A DNA stretch of 64,000 nt from Bacillus sp. BGMRC 2118 (GCA_008364785.1 VTTJ01000002.1:558001-622000), one strand, 5' to 3'; positions 46,910 through 55,000 are shown, counted from the stretch's first letter. A program made the numbers and translations. The notes: generated by a model from the sequence alone, not told the origin.

Positions 46910-47428
46910 ATGATAACAGAGCGTCCACTTTCTCATGAGTATGACAAGTATTACGAACGGTATATAACATTAGTACCTTCAGGTGATTTAGTTCAGATTT
47001 ATTCTGAACAGTTGTCTACTTTTCATTCACTTCTTTCAGGGCTAACAGAAGATAAGGCTGAATTCCGTTTTGAAGAAGGAAAGTGGAGTATAAAAGAAAT
47101 TGTGGGACATCTATGTGATGCCGAACGGATGCTAAGTTATGTGACCTTCCAGATGATTCGAAAAGACGATAATCTTATTTCCTCGATAAATTTTAATGAC
47201 TATGTTATTCGGGGAAACTACCATAACAGATCGATTTTAAACCTGTTAGAAGAATTCAAATCTGTCAGAAAATCTACCATCTCTTTAATTAATACCATAA
47301 GAAATGAAGATTTGCAGTTAGGCAGTACATTTAGACAACACCCCCTTACAGTTCTCGCAGCAGTTTGTATTATAGTAGGGCATGTTGAACATCACATGAG
47401 GATTTTACGGAAGTGTTATCGTATTTAA
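46910..47428 (+). CDS. DinB/YfiT superfamily putative metal-dependent protein
   Basis: A 172-residue four-helix bundle protein of the DinB_2/YfiT group. Candidate metal-binding histidines lie in EIVGHLCDAERMLSY and IIVGHVEHHMRIL. Such proteins act as hydrolases or as thiol-dependent (bacillithiol) transferases in Bacillus; the substrate is unknown. ATG 46910 has GGAGGG five bases upstream, while the frame is open to a TTG at 46805 with no binding site. Standalone gene. Confidence 0.82.
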   Translation: MITERPLSHEYDKYYERYITLVPSGDLVQIYSEQLSTFHSLLSGLTEDKAEFRFEEGKWSIKEIVGHLCDAERMLSYVTFQMIRKDDNLISSINFNDYVIRGNYHNRSILNLLEEFKSVRKSTISLINTIRNEDLQLGSTFRQHPLTVLAAVCIIVGHVEHHMRILRKCYRI

Positions 47429-47529
47429 AATACAAGTATCTATTGCATAAATACTAGTGTTTGTATCTACTCTTGGAGCACATCACCACTTGAGGATACA
47501 AAAATTATTTTGTAGTGGCTGGTGATTAA

Positions 47530-47706
47530 ATGAATTTATTGAGATTAAATAATCGGAGATCAATTTTTGTTGTTATCTTGCTAATGATTATTTTGCCCAT
47601 TGCGGGTTACTTCACTACTCTTTACTTTGGAACAACTGCATATATCCCATTTATTGCAGTCATAATTGTTTTGTTGGTAAGTTTAATTTTCAAAAAAACT
47701 AGATGA
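47530..47706 (+). CDS. Small membrane protein (58 aa), function unknown
   Basis: From ATG 47530 a 58-residue product with a basic start (NLLRLNNRRS) and two hydrophobic helices (FVVILLMIILPIAGYF and YIPFIAVIIVLLVSLIF). The binding site (GGTGATTAA) is weak. It has its own space between the DinB-like gene and the ABC transporter and is followed by a terminator. Probably real but unassigned. Confidence 0.5.
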   Translation: MNLLRLNNRRSIFVVILLMIILPIAGYFTTLYFGTTAYIPFIAVIIVLLVSLIFKKTR

Positions 47707-47757
47707 CGTAGGGTTACACCTCTTAACAGAAATAATTAATTGAAAAATAATTACTCT

Positions 47758-47790
47758 AAAACACCATTCCTAAAGGATGGTGTTTATTTT
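47758..47790 (+). terminator. terminator before the ABC transporter genes
   Basis: AAACACCATTCCT and AGGATGGTGTTT form a nearly perfect stem (one bulge), followed by TATTTTA. It separates the small membrane protein gene from the ABC pair. Confidence 0.8.
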
Positions 47791-47916
47791 AGTATCATAG
47801 ATTGAGAGGGATTATTTATTTCATTACTTCATTGGTGGAAAATATTGTATAATGCAAGGCGTATTAATCTAAAAATCTAAAAATGTAAATACGTAGGTAA
47901 GTGAAAGAGGTTTTAT

Positions 47917-48732
47917 ATGATACTATTTGAGGCAAAAAAGGCATTCAAGAAGATTGATGAATTCACGCTGCTAAGTGATGTATTCCTTAGTATATCTCTA
48001 GGTGAAAAAGTCGCGATTGTTGGGAAAAATGGCTCGGGAAAAAGTAGTCTGTTGAAACTTATAGGTGGGATCTATTCTGAAACTGAAGGGGTAGTAAAGC
48101 GAGTTCAACTAAACATTGGGTATGTCCCCGAACACTTTCCAAAAAATATTAGATTTAAACTATATGATTTTTTATATTTAGTAGGAAACATGTCTTCTAA
48201 AGTGGATCAAGGACTTCAAAAAAGAATTGAACAGTATGCTGAATTATTTTCAATTACAGAATTTTTATATACTCCTTTGAAGAATTGTTCAAAAGGGACA
48301 AAGCAAAAAGCGGGATTAATACAAGCACTATTACATAACCCTGATTTGTTACTATTAGACGAGCCGTTAACTGGATTGGATGATAAAGCAAAAATAGAAC
48401 TTTTGAATCTACTAAACTCACTTGGAAGTGATAAAACCATTATTTTTACAGCACATGATCCCTTATTGATTGATAGATTAGCTGATAGAGTTTTAACTGT
48501 AGAAAGTGGAAGAATCGTCTCGGATACTAAAGCAAGCAAAAATGCGAAAGTAAGAATGATAAAAGCTAAAGTAGAAAATAGAGAGCTATTGGCTAGAATT
48601 CCATCCATTACTTATGAATTTGTAAAGGAAGATATTGTTGAAATCAGTGTTTCAGCAAAAGAATCTGATAAGATTTTGTCCATGTTATTGGAACAGGGAT
48701 GTTCAATATACGAATTAACAGAGAAGAGGTAG
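47917..48732 (+). CDS. ABC transporter ATP-binding protein
   Basis: A 271-residue ABC ATPase. Walker A GKNGSGKSS and Walker B LLLLDEPLTGLD are intact, and the switch histidine is in TAHDPLL. The signature loop reads CSKGTKQKAG instead of LSGGQ, which is degenerate but typical of the NatA/CcmA type. A C-terminal extension of about 60 residues follows. It starts an operon with the membrane protein 4 nt downstream. Exported or imported compound unknown. Confidence 0.88.
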   Translation: MILFEAKKAFKKIDEFTLLSDVFLSISLGEKVAIVGKNGSGKSSLLKLIGGIYSETEGVVKRVQLNIGYVPEHFPKNIRFKLYDFLYLVGNMSSKVDQGLQKRIEQYAELFSITEFLYTPLKNCSKGTKQKAGLIQALLHNPDLLLLDEPLTGLDDKAKIELLNLLNSLGSDKTIIFTAHDPLLIDRLADRVLTVESGRIVSDTKASKNAKVRMIKAKVENRELLARIPSITYEFVKEDIVEISVSAKESDKILSMLLEQGCSIYELTEKR

Positions 48733-48736
48733 TTAG

Positions 48737-49438
48737 TTGTTAGCTTTCATTCGTTATCAATTCATAAGCTTTGGTAAATCATTAAAATTTATCCCGCCTG
48801 TTGCTATTTTCTGTACATGGGTGTTTATTTTATATACCTATAAAAATGTACCCATTCTTAGTAGTTATGCAGTATCTTCTATAGCAATTTACTTGATTAT
48901 GACTTGGATTACAATGACCATATTTACATTAGATGAAGAGAGTGAAAAGCATATTTTAATCTCCCATCTGGGAAGAAAGGTAAATTACTTATTCGGTAAA
49001 TGGTTAACTGTTTTAGTAATCATGATTCCATTACTTTTATTTGCTATCTTTTATCCGATTATTGCAGATAGCTTTATAGGGAATATGTCGCCCAAACTAT
49101 ATTTATATACATTTTATAGCCATTTAATATTTGTAGCATTCGGGATAATAGTCGGAACGCTATTTTCAGCGACTAAACTCGAAACAAAAAAATATGCATG
49201 GCTATCATCTGTATTAATAATTGTCGTTTCTATTGGTTCTAAATCAATCATTGAAGTGATGCCGTTCTTTAAATGGATTTTGTGGACATTTCCCCCTGTG
49301 TTTAAGGTAATTGGGTATATGGAAGAAGACCAGTTACTAATAAGTAAACCATTCATATTCGATAGTATCTTTGTAGTAGCATATATCATCCTCGGAGCTG
49401 CCATGTTAATTCCTTTATTTCTAAAAAAAGAAAGTTAG
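48737..49438 (+). CDS. ABC transporter membrane protein
   Basis: A 233-residue integral membrane protein with about six hydrophobic helices (SIAIYLIMTWITMTIFTL, WLTVLVIMIPLLLFAIFY, HLIFVAFGIIVGTLFSA and others). It resembles ABC-2 type permeases by layout, not by a firm motif. The TTG start lies behind GAAGAGGTAG. With the ATPase 4 nt upstream it would form a two-gene transporter, perhaps for a peptide, lipid or immunity function. Confidence 0.75.
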   Translation: MLAFIRYQFISFGKSLKFIPPVAIFCTWVFILYTYKNVPILSSYAVSSIAIYLIMTWITMTIFTLDEESEKHILISHLGRKVNYLFGKWLTVLVIMIPLLLFAIFYPIIADSFIGNMSPKLYLYTFYSHLIFVAFGIIVGTLFSATKLETKKYAWLSSVLIIVVSIGSKSIIEVMPFFKWILWTFPPVFKVIGYMEEDQLLISKPFIFDSIFVVAYIILGAAMLIPLFLKKES

Positions 49439-49510
49439 TAACTTACTTGAACAGAATACAAAGTTGTAACATTTGGTTCATGTAGTGAATTGAGAGAGTA
49501 GGAGAATGGT

Positions 49511-49651
49511 GATGAGATCACAAGTAGATTTATTTGTGAAATAGTCGCTTTGATTATTTTTGGGATTTGGGGATTTCAGCAAGGGAAAATGATTGGAGCC
49601 ATTGGAGTGCCCTATAAGGAAAACGGCAACGGCATACTAATGAAGGATTAA
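49511..49651 (+). pseudogene. DUF2568 (YrdB-like) gene remnant
   Basis: An open stretch encodes SRFICEIVALIIFGIWGFQQ followed by GKMIGAIGVPYKENGN, which resembles the start of YrdB/DUF2568 membrane proteins (normally about 110-120 residues). It lacks an in-frame start (an upstream TAG is in frame; a nearby ATG is in another frame) and stops after some 46 codons. It therefore looks like a truncated, frameshifted remnant. The family call is tentative. The rest of 49439-49727 shows no gene. Confidence 0.45.
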
Positions 49652-49727
49652 TGCCCTTTCACATAGAATAAATTTAGGAAGAAGATAATTAGGATTCAAT
49701 TAGAGTAGGCTCATTGGGGGAGTTTCA

Positions 49728-50054
49728 TTGAAGAAGAGAGGTTGGATTTTACTTGTGATTATCATCGTATGGTTCATTGGTTACATGGGACCAAGACAAC
49801 ACGATGAATATAGAAAAATTGCCTGGAATGAAATATCAGATAGCGAAAAACAACATCATATGAACTCTAATTGGAAAAGAGGAAAAGTGAAAGAAGTAAA
49901 ATGGGAAGGATTTCTGTTTCCAAATGAGGGGAATAAGAGTGATACCCTTATGGAAGTCACGTTTCACACCAATGTTGATCAAGAATTGGGACCTATTGTG
50001 TACTATATTCATCCAGATACAAAAGAAATTATCGGACATTCCGTAAGAAAATAA
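49728..50054 (+). CDS. Small membrane-anchored or secreted protein (108 aa)
   Basis: A 108-residue product with a basic N-terminus and one hydrophobic helix (GWILLVIIIVWFIGYMG), then a hydrophilic domain outside the membrane. The end, TLMEVTFHTNVDQELGPIVYYIHPDTKEIIGH, looks like a small beta-type fold. TTG start behind GGGGGAG. No family recognised. It precedes a membrane protein gene by 20 nt. Confidence 0.65.
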   Translation: MKKRGWILLVIIIVWFIGYMGPRQHDEYRKIAWNEISDSEKQHHMNSNWKRGKVKEVKWEGFLFPNEGNKSDTLMEVTFHTNVDQELGPIVYYIHPDTKEIIGHSVRK

Positions 50055-50074
50055 AACCTGTTCGGAGTGAAAGT

Positions 50075-50500
50075 ATGGAAATTAGTAAGCTACATTCAAC
50101 TTTAAGTATAAATAAGTTAACAAACAGTAGAAAAATAGTACTAGCTTGCTTAGAATTGACTTCACCAATTTTACTCTTCACACATTTCCTGTATCTAGGC
50201 ATGCCTTGGCCATTTATACTCTTTATGGTAACGTTACATGTTTTTTCATTAATCTTGGCTATCAAAGATAAACAAAAGAAATTAGGGTATATCCTGGGTG
50301 CAGTCTTCAACTCAATATATTTATTAATGATTGTTGGCTTCATCATATATATTTCTGGCAATGATTTTAACACGGCTCACTATCCAGCAGAAGAAGAAGA
50401 TTTTAGAACTGGAATCTTTACCTTTATGCTTGTGATAGTAGCTGGTACGTTGAATACGATTACAGCACTAGCGTTGTTGTTAGAAGTTAATAAGTCATAG
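50075..50500 (+). CDS. Membrane protein of unknown function (141 aa)
   Basis: A 141-residue protein with four hydrophobic segments (VLACLELTSPILLFTHFLYL, FILFMVTLHVFSLILAI, ILGAVFNSIYLLMIVGFIIYI, GIFTFMLVIVAGTLNTITAL). A short acidic loop (YPAEEEDFR) lies before the last. No family recognised. Weak binding site (CGGAGTG). Probably co-transcribed with the small gene upstream; a terminator follows. Confidence 0.65.
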   Translation: MEISKLHSTLSINKLTNSRKIVLACLELTSPILLFTHFLYLGMPWPFILFMVTLHVFSLILAIKDKQKKLGYILGAVFNSIYLLMIVGFIIYISGNDFNTAHYPAEEEDFRTGIFTFMLVIVAGTLNTITALALLLEVNKS

Positions 50501-50586
50501 AGTAGTAACTTCACATGCTAAGGTAACTTCATAGATATTTATCTATGCATACCTCAATTACGATTTTAACTAATCATCATAATCAG

Positions 50587-50635
50587 CTCCTAACCAAAAT
50601 GTGAACATCTTCCCGTATTTGGTTAGGAGTTTTTA
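50587..50635 (+). terminator. terminator upstream of the MITE-like element
   Basis: CTCCTAACCAAA (50587-50598) and TTTGGTTAGGAG (50618-50629) are perfect 12-bp arms followed by TTTTT. It lies 86 nt after the last stop on the plus strand. Confidence 0.85.
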
Positions 50636-50640
50636 ATTAT

Positions 50641-50785
50641 AGGCTCTGTTAAACCTTGTTGTTGATTTTCGTTCCAGGATACTCGCCTGCATAATTCTCC
50701 CGAACCCGAGCTTCTCCAGCATGAGTCTCGCATCCTTTCACTTCAATCAACCTTCTAATATCAACACTGTTCTTTAACACAGCCT
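50641..50785. mobile_element. MITE-like element with terminal inverted repeats
   Basis: A 145-bp non-coding element. The left end AGGCTCTGTTAAA and the right end, read inverted, AGGCTGTGTTAAA begin about 26-bp imperfect terminal repeats (19 of 26 positions) that end GTGTTGAT or TGTTGAT. A 6-bp direct repeat AATTAT flanks it at 50635-50640 and 50786-50791, consistent with a target-site duplication. The interior (CGTTCCAGGATACTCGC, TCTCGCATCCTTTCACTTCA) resembles a dispersed repeat familiar from several Bacillus genomes. No transposase. Confidence 0.75.
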
Positions 50786-50928
50786 AATTATAAAGAGAGC
50801 ATCTTATGATGTTCTAAATTTCACAACATAGTATGACTTAAACAAGTTGGCATTTATTTTTTAATAAGTGATTATAAACGAAAAATTAAATCTACAAAAA
50901 AATAGAAAGTTGAATAAATGACTTCAAA

Positions 50929-50944
50929 TTGACGTTAACGTCAA
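50929..50944. promoter_or_regulatory. perfect 16-bp palindrome, probable MerR-family operator
   Basis: TTGACGTTAACGTCAA reads the same on both strands. It lies 33 bp before the MerR-family gene, immediately upstream of a -10-like TATACT (50948-50953). This is the position where MerR-type regulators bind between promoter elements. It probably controls the regulator and the fused enzyme gene together. Confidence 0.75.
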
Positions 50945-50976
50945 TGATATACTTGCGAAAACGGAGGGATACACAG

Positions 50977-51360
50977 ATGAAATCTATTAACGTAATAGCA
51001 AAAGAATATGGGCTAACTACACGCACGTTACGCTATTATGAGGAGCTCGGCATATTATGTTCGCACCGAGTAGATAAAGGTATCCGGCATTATTCAAAAA
51101 GAGAGGAGGCGAAGTTGAAACTGATTCTTAGGGGGAAATCGTATGGATTTTCACTTGAGGAAATAAAAGAAATGGTATTGCTGTTTGATTATGACCGCTC
51201 CGGAAAGAAGCAACTAGAGAAGACAATTGAATTTGGCGGGCAAAAGTTAAAGGAAATTGATAGTAAAATTGCAGAACTTATAGAGATTCGTGAGGAAATT
51301 GTGAAAACAGACCGTTTATTTCGTGAAAAATTACAGTTGCTAATGGAGGATGAAACATGA
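50977..51360 (+). CDS. MerR-family transcriptional regulator
   Basis: A 127-residue regulator with an N-terminal MerR helix-turn-helix (VIAKEYGLTTRTLRYYEELGIL, then GIRHYSKREEAKLKLILRGK) and a C-terminal coiled coil from about residue 75. No cysteine metal site or large effector domain is present. It resembles small MerR regulators of fatty acid and branched-chain acyl catabolism (LiuR-like). ATG 50977 has GGAGGG eight bases upstream. Its stop overlaps the start of the fused ligase-dehydrogenase gene (ATGA), indicating coupling. Confidence 0.88.
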   Translation: MKSINVIAKEYGLTTRTLRYYEELGILCSHRVDKGIRHYSKREEAKLKLILRGKSYGFSLEEIKEMVLLFDYDRSGKKQLEKTIEFGGQKLKEIDSKIAELIEIREEIVKTDRLFREKLQLLMEDET

Positions 51361-54300
51361 ATATTTCAACTTTATTATCCAGACATGCGAGAAAGTATCC
51401 ACATAACATTGCCGTGATCAGTATGGGGCACGAGACAACCTATCAAGCGTTAGATGAAGAAGCCAATCGATTAGCGAGCGTTTTACTAGAAGCACATATT
51501 TCAAAAGGTGATAAAGTAGCTATTTTTATGCCAAATGTTCGTGAGTTTGCGGCTCTTTATTTTGCCATTCAACGAGTTGGCGCCATTGTAGTTCCGGTAA
51601 ATGCCAAGTTTGTGACGAGTGAACTTGAGTATGTTCTCACACATAGTGATGCGAAAGCTCTTTTCGTTCATGAATTGTTAATGGAGCAAGCAATAAATGT
51701 TCAATTTACTGGATTAAAAGTCAAAACAGGAAAGGAAATTGCTGGGTGGCAAAGTTATGCTGAACTTGTAGAGAAGGCAAATAATCGTGCAGTACGATGC
51801 GAGCTTGTAGAGGACGATGATTCAACATTACTTTATACCTCTGGTACGACTGGCAATCCCAAAGGCGTGTTACTGACAAATCGTAATGTGTTAGCCGTAT
51901 CTCATATGATTGCGATTGAGATGGAAGTAAAACCTGAAAGTCGATTACTCATTATGATGCCACTAACCCATTCAGCTCCATTGAATTTATTCTTCGTAAC
52001 AGCCATTTTAGTAGGAGCAACAGCTGTACTTACACCGACATTTACACCAGATTTATTTCTCGACACGATTGAAACATATCGAACCACACATTTCTTCGGC
52101 GCACCGGTAGCCTATCTATTAACTGCTTCAAATGAAAAGGTCAAAACAGCAGATTTATCTTCGATGAGATATTGGGTATATGGAGGGGCTCCATTATCGA
52201 AACAGGAAGTCGCTTATATTCAAGGGCAATTCCAAACAGATCGTCTCGTGTGTGTCTATGGCTTAACGGAAGCTGGTCCAAGTGGTACAATCCTACACGC
52301 GGAAGAGCATATAGAAAAGCCTGGATCTATCGGCCGACGCGCTCCATTCGGTACGGAAATCCGGATTATTAATGAGAATAATGAGGACGTTGCACCAGGT
52401 GAAATTGGTGAAGTTATTCTTTATGGTGAAGGAAATATGAAAGAATACTATAAAAATCCTGCGGAAACGAGCAAGGTATTGATTGATGGTTGGGTACGTT
52501 CGGGCGATTTGGCACGGATGGATGAGGATGGCTATTACTACATTGTCGACCGTAAGAAAGATATGATCATTTCTGGTGGTGTAAATATTTATCCTAAGGA
52601 AATTGAGGATGTCGTTTTGCAGCACCCAGCTATTTTTGAAACAGCGGTAATCGGTGTTCCACACCCAGAATGGGGTGAAACCGTAAAAATGATATATGCG
52701 GCGAAAACGGAGTTATCAGAACAGGAAGTCCGAATGTTTTTACAAGATAAAGTAGCAGCCTTTAAAATCCCAAAAATTTATGAGCAAGTAGAAGCATTGC
52801 CACGGAACGCAGCCGGAAAAATTTTAAAGCAGCGTCTAGGGAGGAACAGCATGCAAGTGTTGGCGAATAAGCAACAAAGGAATAATAATTTTTATGATGG
52901 TGACAAAACCCTACATCAAATTTTAAGGCAAAAGCTTACTCCAGAGCTTTTCGAGTATGCAGATCAGGAGCTACTTTCATTCGGTGAGCGCTGCGCTGGC
53001 CCAATTGATCAGCGTGCGAAAGTGACAGATAGAGAAGGTGAACCAAGATTGCAACGCTATGATGCATACGGAGAAGAAGTAAGCCGTGTTATTGTAAATG
53101 AAGGATATTTGCAAACGGTGAAGGAAACGTATGAAACAGGCATTGTTGGTTATGTGCATAAGGATATCCCTACACTTAATCAAAAGGGGAATTATGTATA
53201 CAGCTTTGCACAAGGCTATCTCCTATCCCAAGCAGAACCTGGCTTCTATTGTCCAGTAACCTTAACGATGGCAACAGCATATTTATTAGATCACTATGCA
53301 AGTGACGAACTCAAGAATCGATTTCTACCTCATGTCATTGCAACAGGAGATGTAGAGCTTTATGAAGGGGCAACCTTTTTAACTGAACGTCAAGGAGGTT
53401 CTGATGTTGGAGCAAACACAGTAGAGGCAAGATGGGAAGAAGGTCAGTGGCGTCTATATGGTGAAAAATACTTTGCTTCCAATGCAGGTATGTGCGGCGT
53501 GGCAATGGTACTCGCTCGAAGACAAGATGCACCAAACGGTTCAAAAGGACTGACACTATTTGCGGTACCGTGGCACAGAGAAGATGGCGCACTTAACCAT
53601 TTACGCATTCGTCGTTTAAAAGATAAATTAGGGGTAAAGGCGGTTCCATCAGGAGAGGTGGAATTTGAAGGAGCGATTTCTTACGTAGTGGGGGACCCTG
53701 ATAAGGGGATTTATTATATGCTAGAAGCACTAAATTTATCTCGTATTTGCAATGCAGCTGCGTCTTTAGGCATCATGAAGCGTACTTTAGATGAAGCCCT
53801 TCATTATACAAGTGGTCGCACGGCATTTGGTCATACACTTACTGATTATCCAATGGTTCAAGAAACACTCTCAACACTAAAAGCAAAGTGGCATGCTTCT
53901 TTAATTGCGTTATTTGATTTAATTGAGCGATACGATAAAGTGACTAAGGGTTCAGCTGGCAATGAGGAACAACTTGTTGTGAGGCTCTTAATTGCGCTTT
54001 TAAAGAAAGAAACAGCAGAATATGCCATTCATTTCGCGCATGAATCGATTGAACTACACGGTGGAAATGGATTTATCGAGGATTTAGTAGTAGCAAGAAT
54101 GCTTCGTGATGCACAAGTGCTAACGGTGTGGGAAGGGCCAGCTAATATATTGGCACATGAGCTAATCCGATTATCGAAAAAAAATGCGCATCAAACAATA
54201 CTCTCTCAGCTTGGTTCTACATCTCATCCTATCTTAAAGCAACGTGTGGCTGAGTTACAGAAAAGGTTTGAAACGTTTGTAAACTTACCAGATGCCATTC

Positions 54301-54488
54301 AAACACTAGAAGCCAAACCATTAATGGTCGAGCTTACTAAAGTATTTGAAGCGGTATGTGCAGTTAGACACGGTGAATTACATGGTGAACGTGAGCAAAA
54401 GTTAGCTAGAATTTATATCGAACAGTATATAGAGAAGCGTCCGTTCGGCGAAGTACCACTAGCTGTAAAGTACTTCTCACAAGTTTAA
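51357..54488 (+). CDS. Fused acyl-CoA synthetase / AidB-like acyl-CoA dehydrogenase
   Basis: One frame of 1043 residues. Residues 1-498 form an AMP-dependent acyl-CoA synthetase: P-loop YTSGTTGNPKG (160-170), DRKKDMIISGGVNIYPKE, and the catalytic lysine K488 in NAAGKILKQ. Residues about 510-1043 form an acyl-CoA dehydrogenase of AidB/long-chain type: LTERQGGSDVGAN, FASNAG, RTAFGHTL, ELHGGNGFIED, and the active-site glutamate E926 in VWEGPANI. The halves would activate an acid and then oxidise the acyl-CoA. At the junction, AGGGAGG (52838-52844) precedes an in-frame ATG (52851), so the dehydrogenase may also be made alone. The substrate is unknown. A lost stop codon or a sequencing error could also explain the fusion. 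Confidence 0.88.
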   Translation: MNISTLLSRHARKYPHNIAVISMGHETTYQALDEEANRLASVLLEAHISKGDKVAIFMPNVREFAALYFAIQRVGAIVVPVNAKFVTSELEYVLTHSDAKALFVHELLMEQAINVQFTGLKVKTGKEIAGWQSYAELVEKANNRAVRCELVEDDDSTLLYTSGTTGNPKGVLLTNRNVLAVSHMIAIEMEVKPESRLLIMMPLTHSAPLNLFFVTAILVGATAVLTPTFTPDLFLDTIETYRTTHFFGAPVAYLLTASNEKVKTADLSSMRYWVYGGAPLSKQEVAYIQGQFQTDRLVCVYGLTEAGPSGTILHAEEHIEKPGSIGRRAPFGTEIRIINENNEDVAPGEIGEVILYGEGNMKEYYKNPAETSKVLIDGWVRSGDLARMDEDGYYYIVDRKKDMIISGGVNIYPKEIEDVVLQHPAIFETAVIGVPHPEWGETVKMIYAAKTELSEQEVRMFLQDKVAAFKIPKIYEQVEALPRNAAGKILKQRLGRNSMQVLANKQQRNNNFYDGDKTLHQILRQKLTPELFEYADQELLSFGERCAGPIDQRAKVTDREGEPRLQRYDAYGEEVSRVIVNEGYLQTVKETYETGIVGYVHKDIPTLNQKGNYVYSFAQGYLLSQAEPGFYCPVTLTMATAYLLDHYASDELKNRFLPHVIATGDVELYEGATFLTERQGGSDVGANTVEARWEEGQWRLYGEKYFASNAGMCGVAMVLARRQDAPNGSKGLTLFAVPWHREDGALNHLRIRRLKDKLGVKAVPSGEVEFEGAISYVVGDPDKGIYYMLEALNLSRICNAAASLGIMKRTLDEALHYTSGRTAFGHTLTDYPMVQETLSTLKAKWHASLIALFDLIERYDKVTKGSAGNEEQLVVRLLIALLKKETAEYAIHFAHESIELHGGNGFIEDLVVARMLRDAQVLTVWEGPANILAHELIRLSKKNAHQTILSQLGSTSHPILKQRVAELQKRFETFVNLPDAIQTLEAKPLMVELTKVFEAVCAVRHGELHGEREQKLARIYIEQYIEKRPFGEVPLAVKYFSQV
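52838..52853 (+). promoter_or_regulatory. internal ribosome binding site and start at the fusion junction
   Basis: AGGGAGG, a six-base spacer AACAGC and ATG occur exactly where the synthetase ends and the dehydrogenase begins (codon 499). This is what a separate dehydrogenase gene would carry. It suggests an ancestral two-gene arrangement or dual expression. Confidence 0.6.
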
Positions 54489-54728
54489 TGGCTAGTAAGT
54501 ATAGTTATAGTAGGTATCACTAAAACTTGAAAGCTGATGATGATTTAGACAGACATAAAATGGAGTCTTACTCATCTGCTTATTAGTAGTTTGGGAACAG
54601 GTTTCTTTATGGTGTTTCTTCTTCATGTACCTGTCTAAAAAGTAGTTTTATAGAACGCATTCTACTATTCTATAGGAACTTAGATTCAACTCTCTACAAT
54701 TAAGTAAATAAGTATAAAAAATTTAACG

Positions 54729-54760
54729 ATCACCTGACACTTATGTGTAGGTGATTTTTT
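54729..54760 (+). terminator. terminator upstream of the carotenoid cluster
   Basis: ATCACCTGACAC and GTGTAGGTGAT pair with one mismatch around TTAT, followed by TTTTT and a further T-rich stretch. It insulates the cluster from the synthetase-dehydrogenase gene. Confidence 0.82.
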
Positions 54761-54937
54761 AGTTTTTTCTACAACACAACAACTCCTTTTTAAGTCTCTT
54801 CCAATTCTGTTTTCTTATTGTTAAAAAGTCCCAAGGTTGTACAAAGTTGAATGTTCTATTCAAAATTCGTAGAAATATGTTGTTATAAGTGGATTTTTTA
54901 AAAATGAAAATTATTTGTCAAATGTTCAGAAGAAAAC

Positions 54938-54979
54938 ATTATACAAACATTATACAAATATGTATAATATTTGTATAAT
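54938..54979. promoter_or_regulatory. iterated TTATACAAA / TTTGTATAA operator over the crt promoter
   Basis: ATTATACAAA occurs twice in tandem (54938-54947 and 54949-54958). The second copy extends to ATTATACAAATA (54949-54960), mirrored exactly by TATTTGTATAAT (54968-54979) around TGTATAA. Two TATAAT -10-like hexamers (54963-54968, 54974-54979) fall inside. TTGTCA (54915-54920) could be a -35 for a start within the repeats. A repressor or activator dimer binding here would control the whole cluster. Confidence 0.65.
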
Positions 54980-55000
54980 AAAGATGGAGGATTGATTAAT

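Larger units (their letters stand above)
54489..55000 (+). other. 512-bp intergenic region before the carotenoid cluster
   Basis: No gene. It contains a pair of inverted arms TTTAGACAG (54544-54552) and CTGTCTAAA (54631-54639), a terminator (54729-54760), and the iterated motif/promoter region before the first crtN (from 54938). The pair of arms could mark a degraded insertion; no target duplication was seen. Confidence 0.5.

Noticed and set aside
48216..48608. 130-codon minus-strand frame
   Set aside because: Antisense shadow of the ABC ATPase gene.
52293..52664. 123-codon minus-strand frame inside the fused enzyme gene
   Set aside because: Antisense to the conserved synthetase domain; no binding site or recognisable domain.
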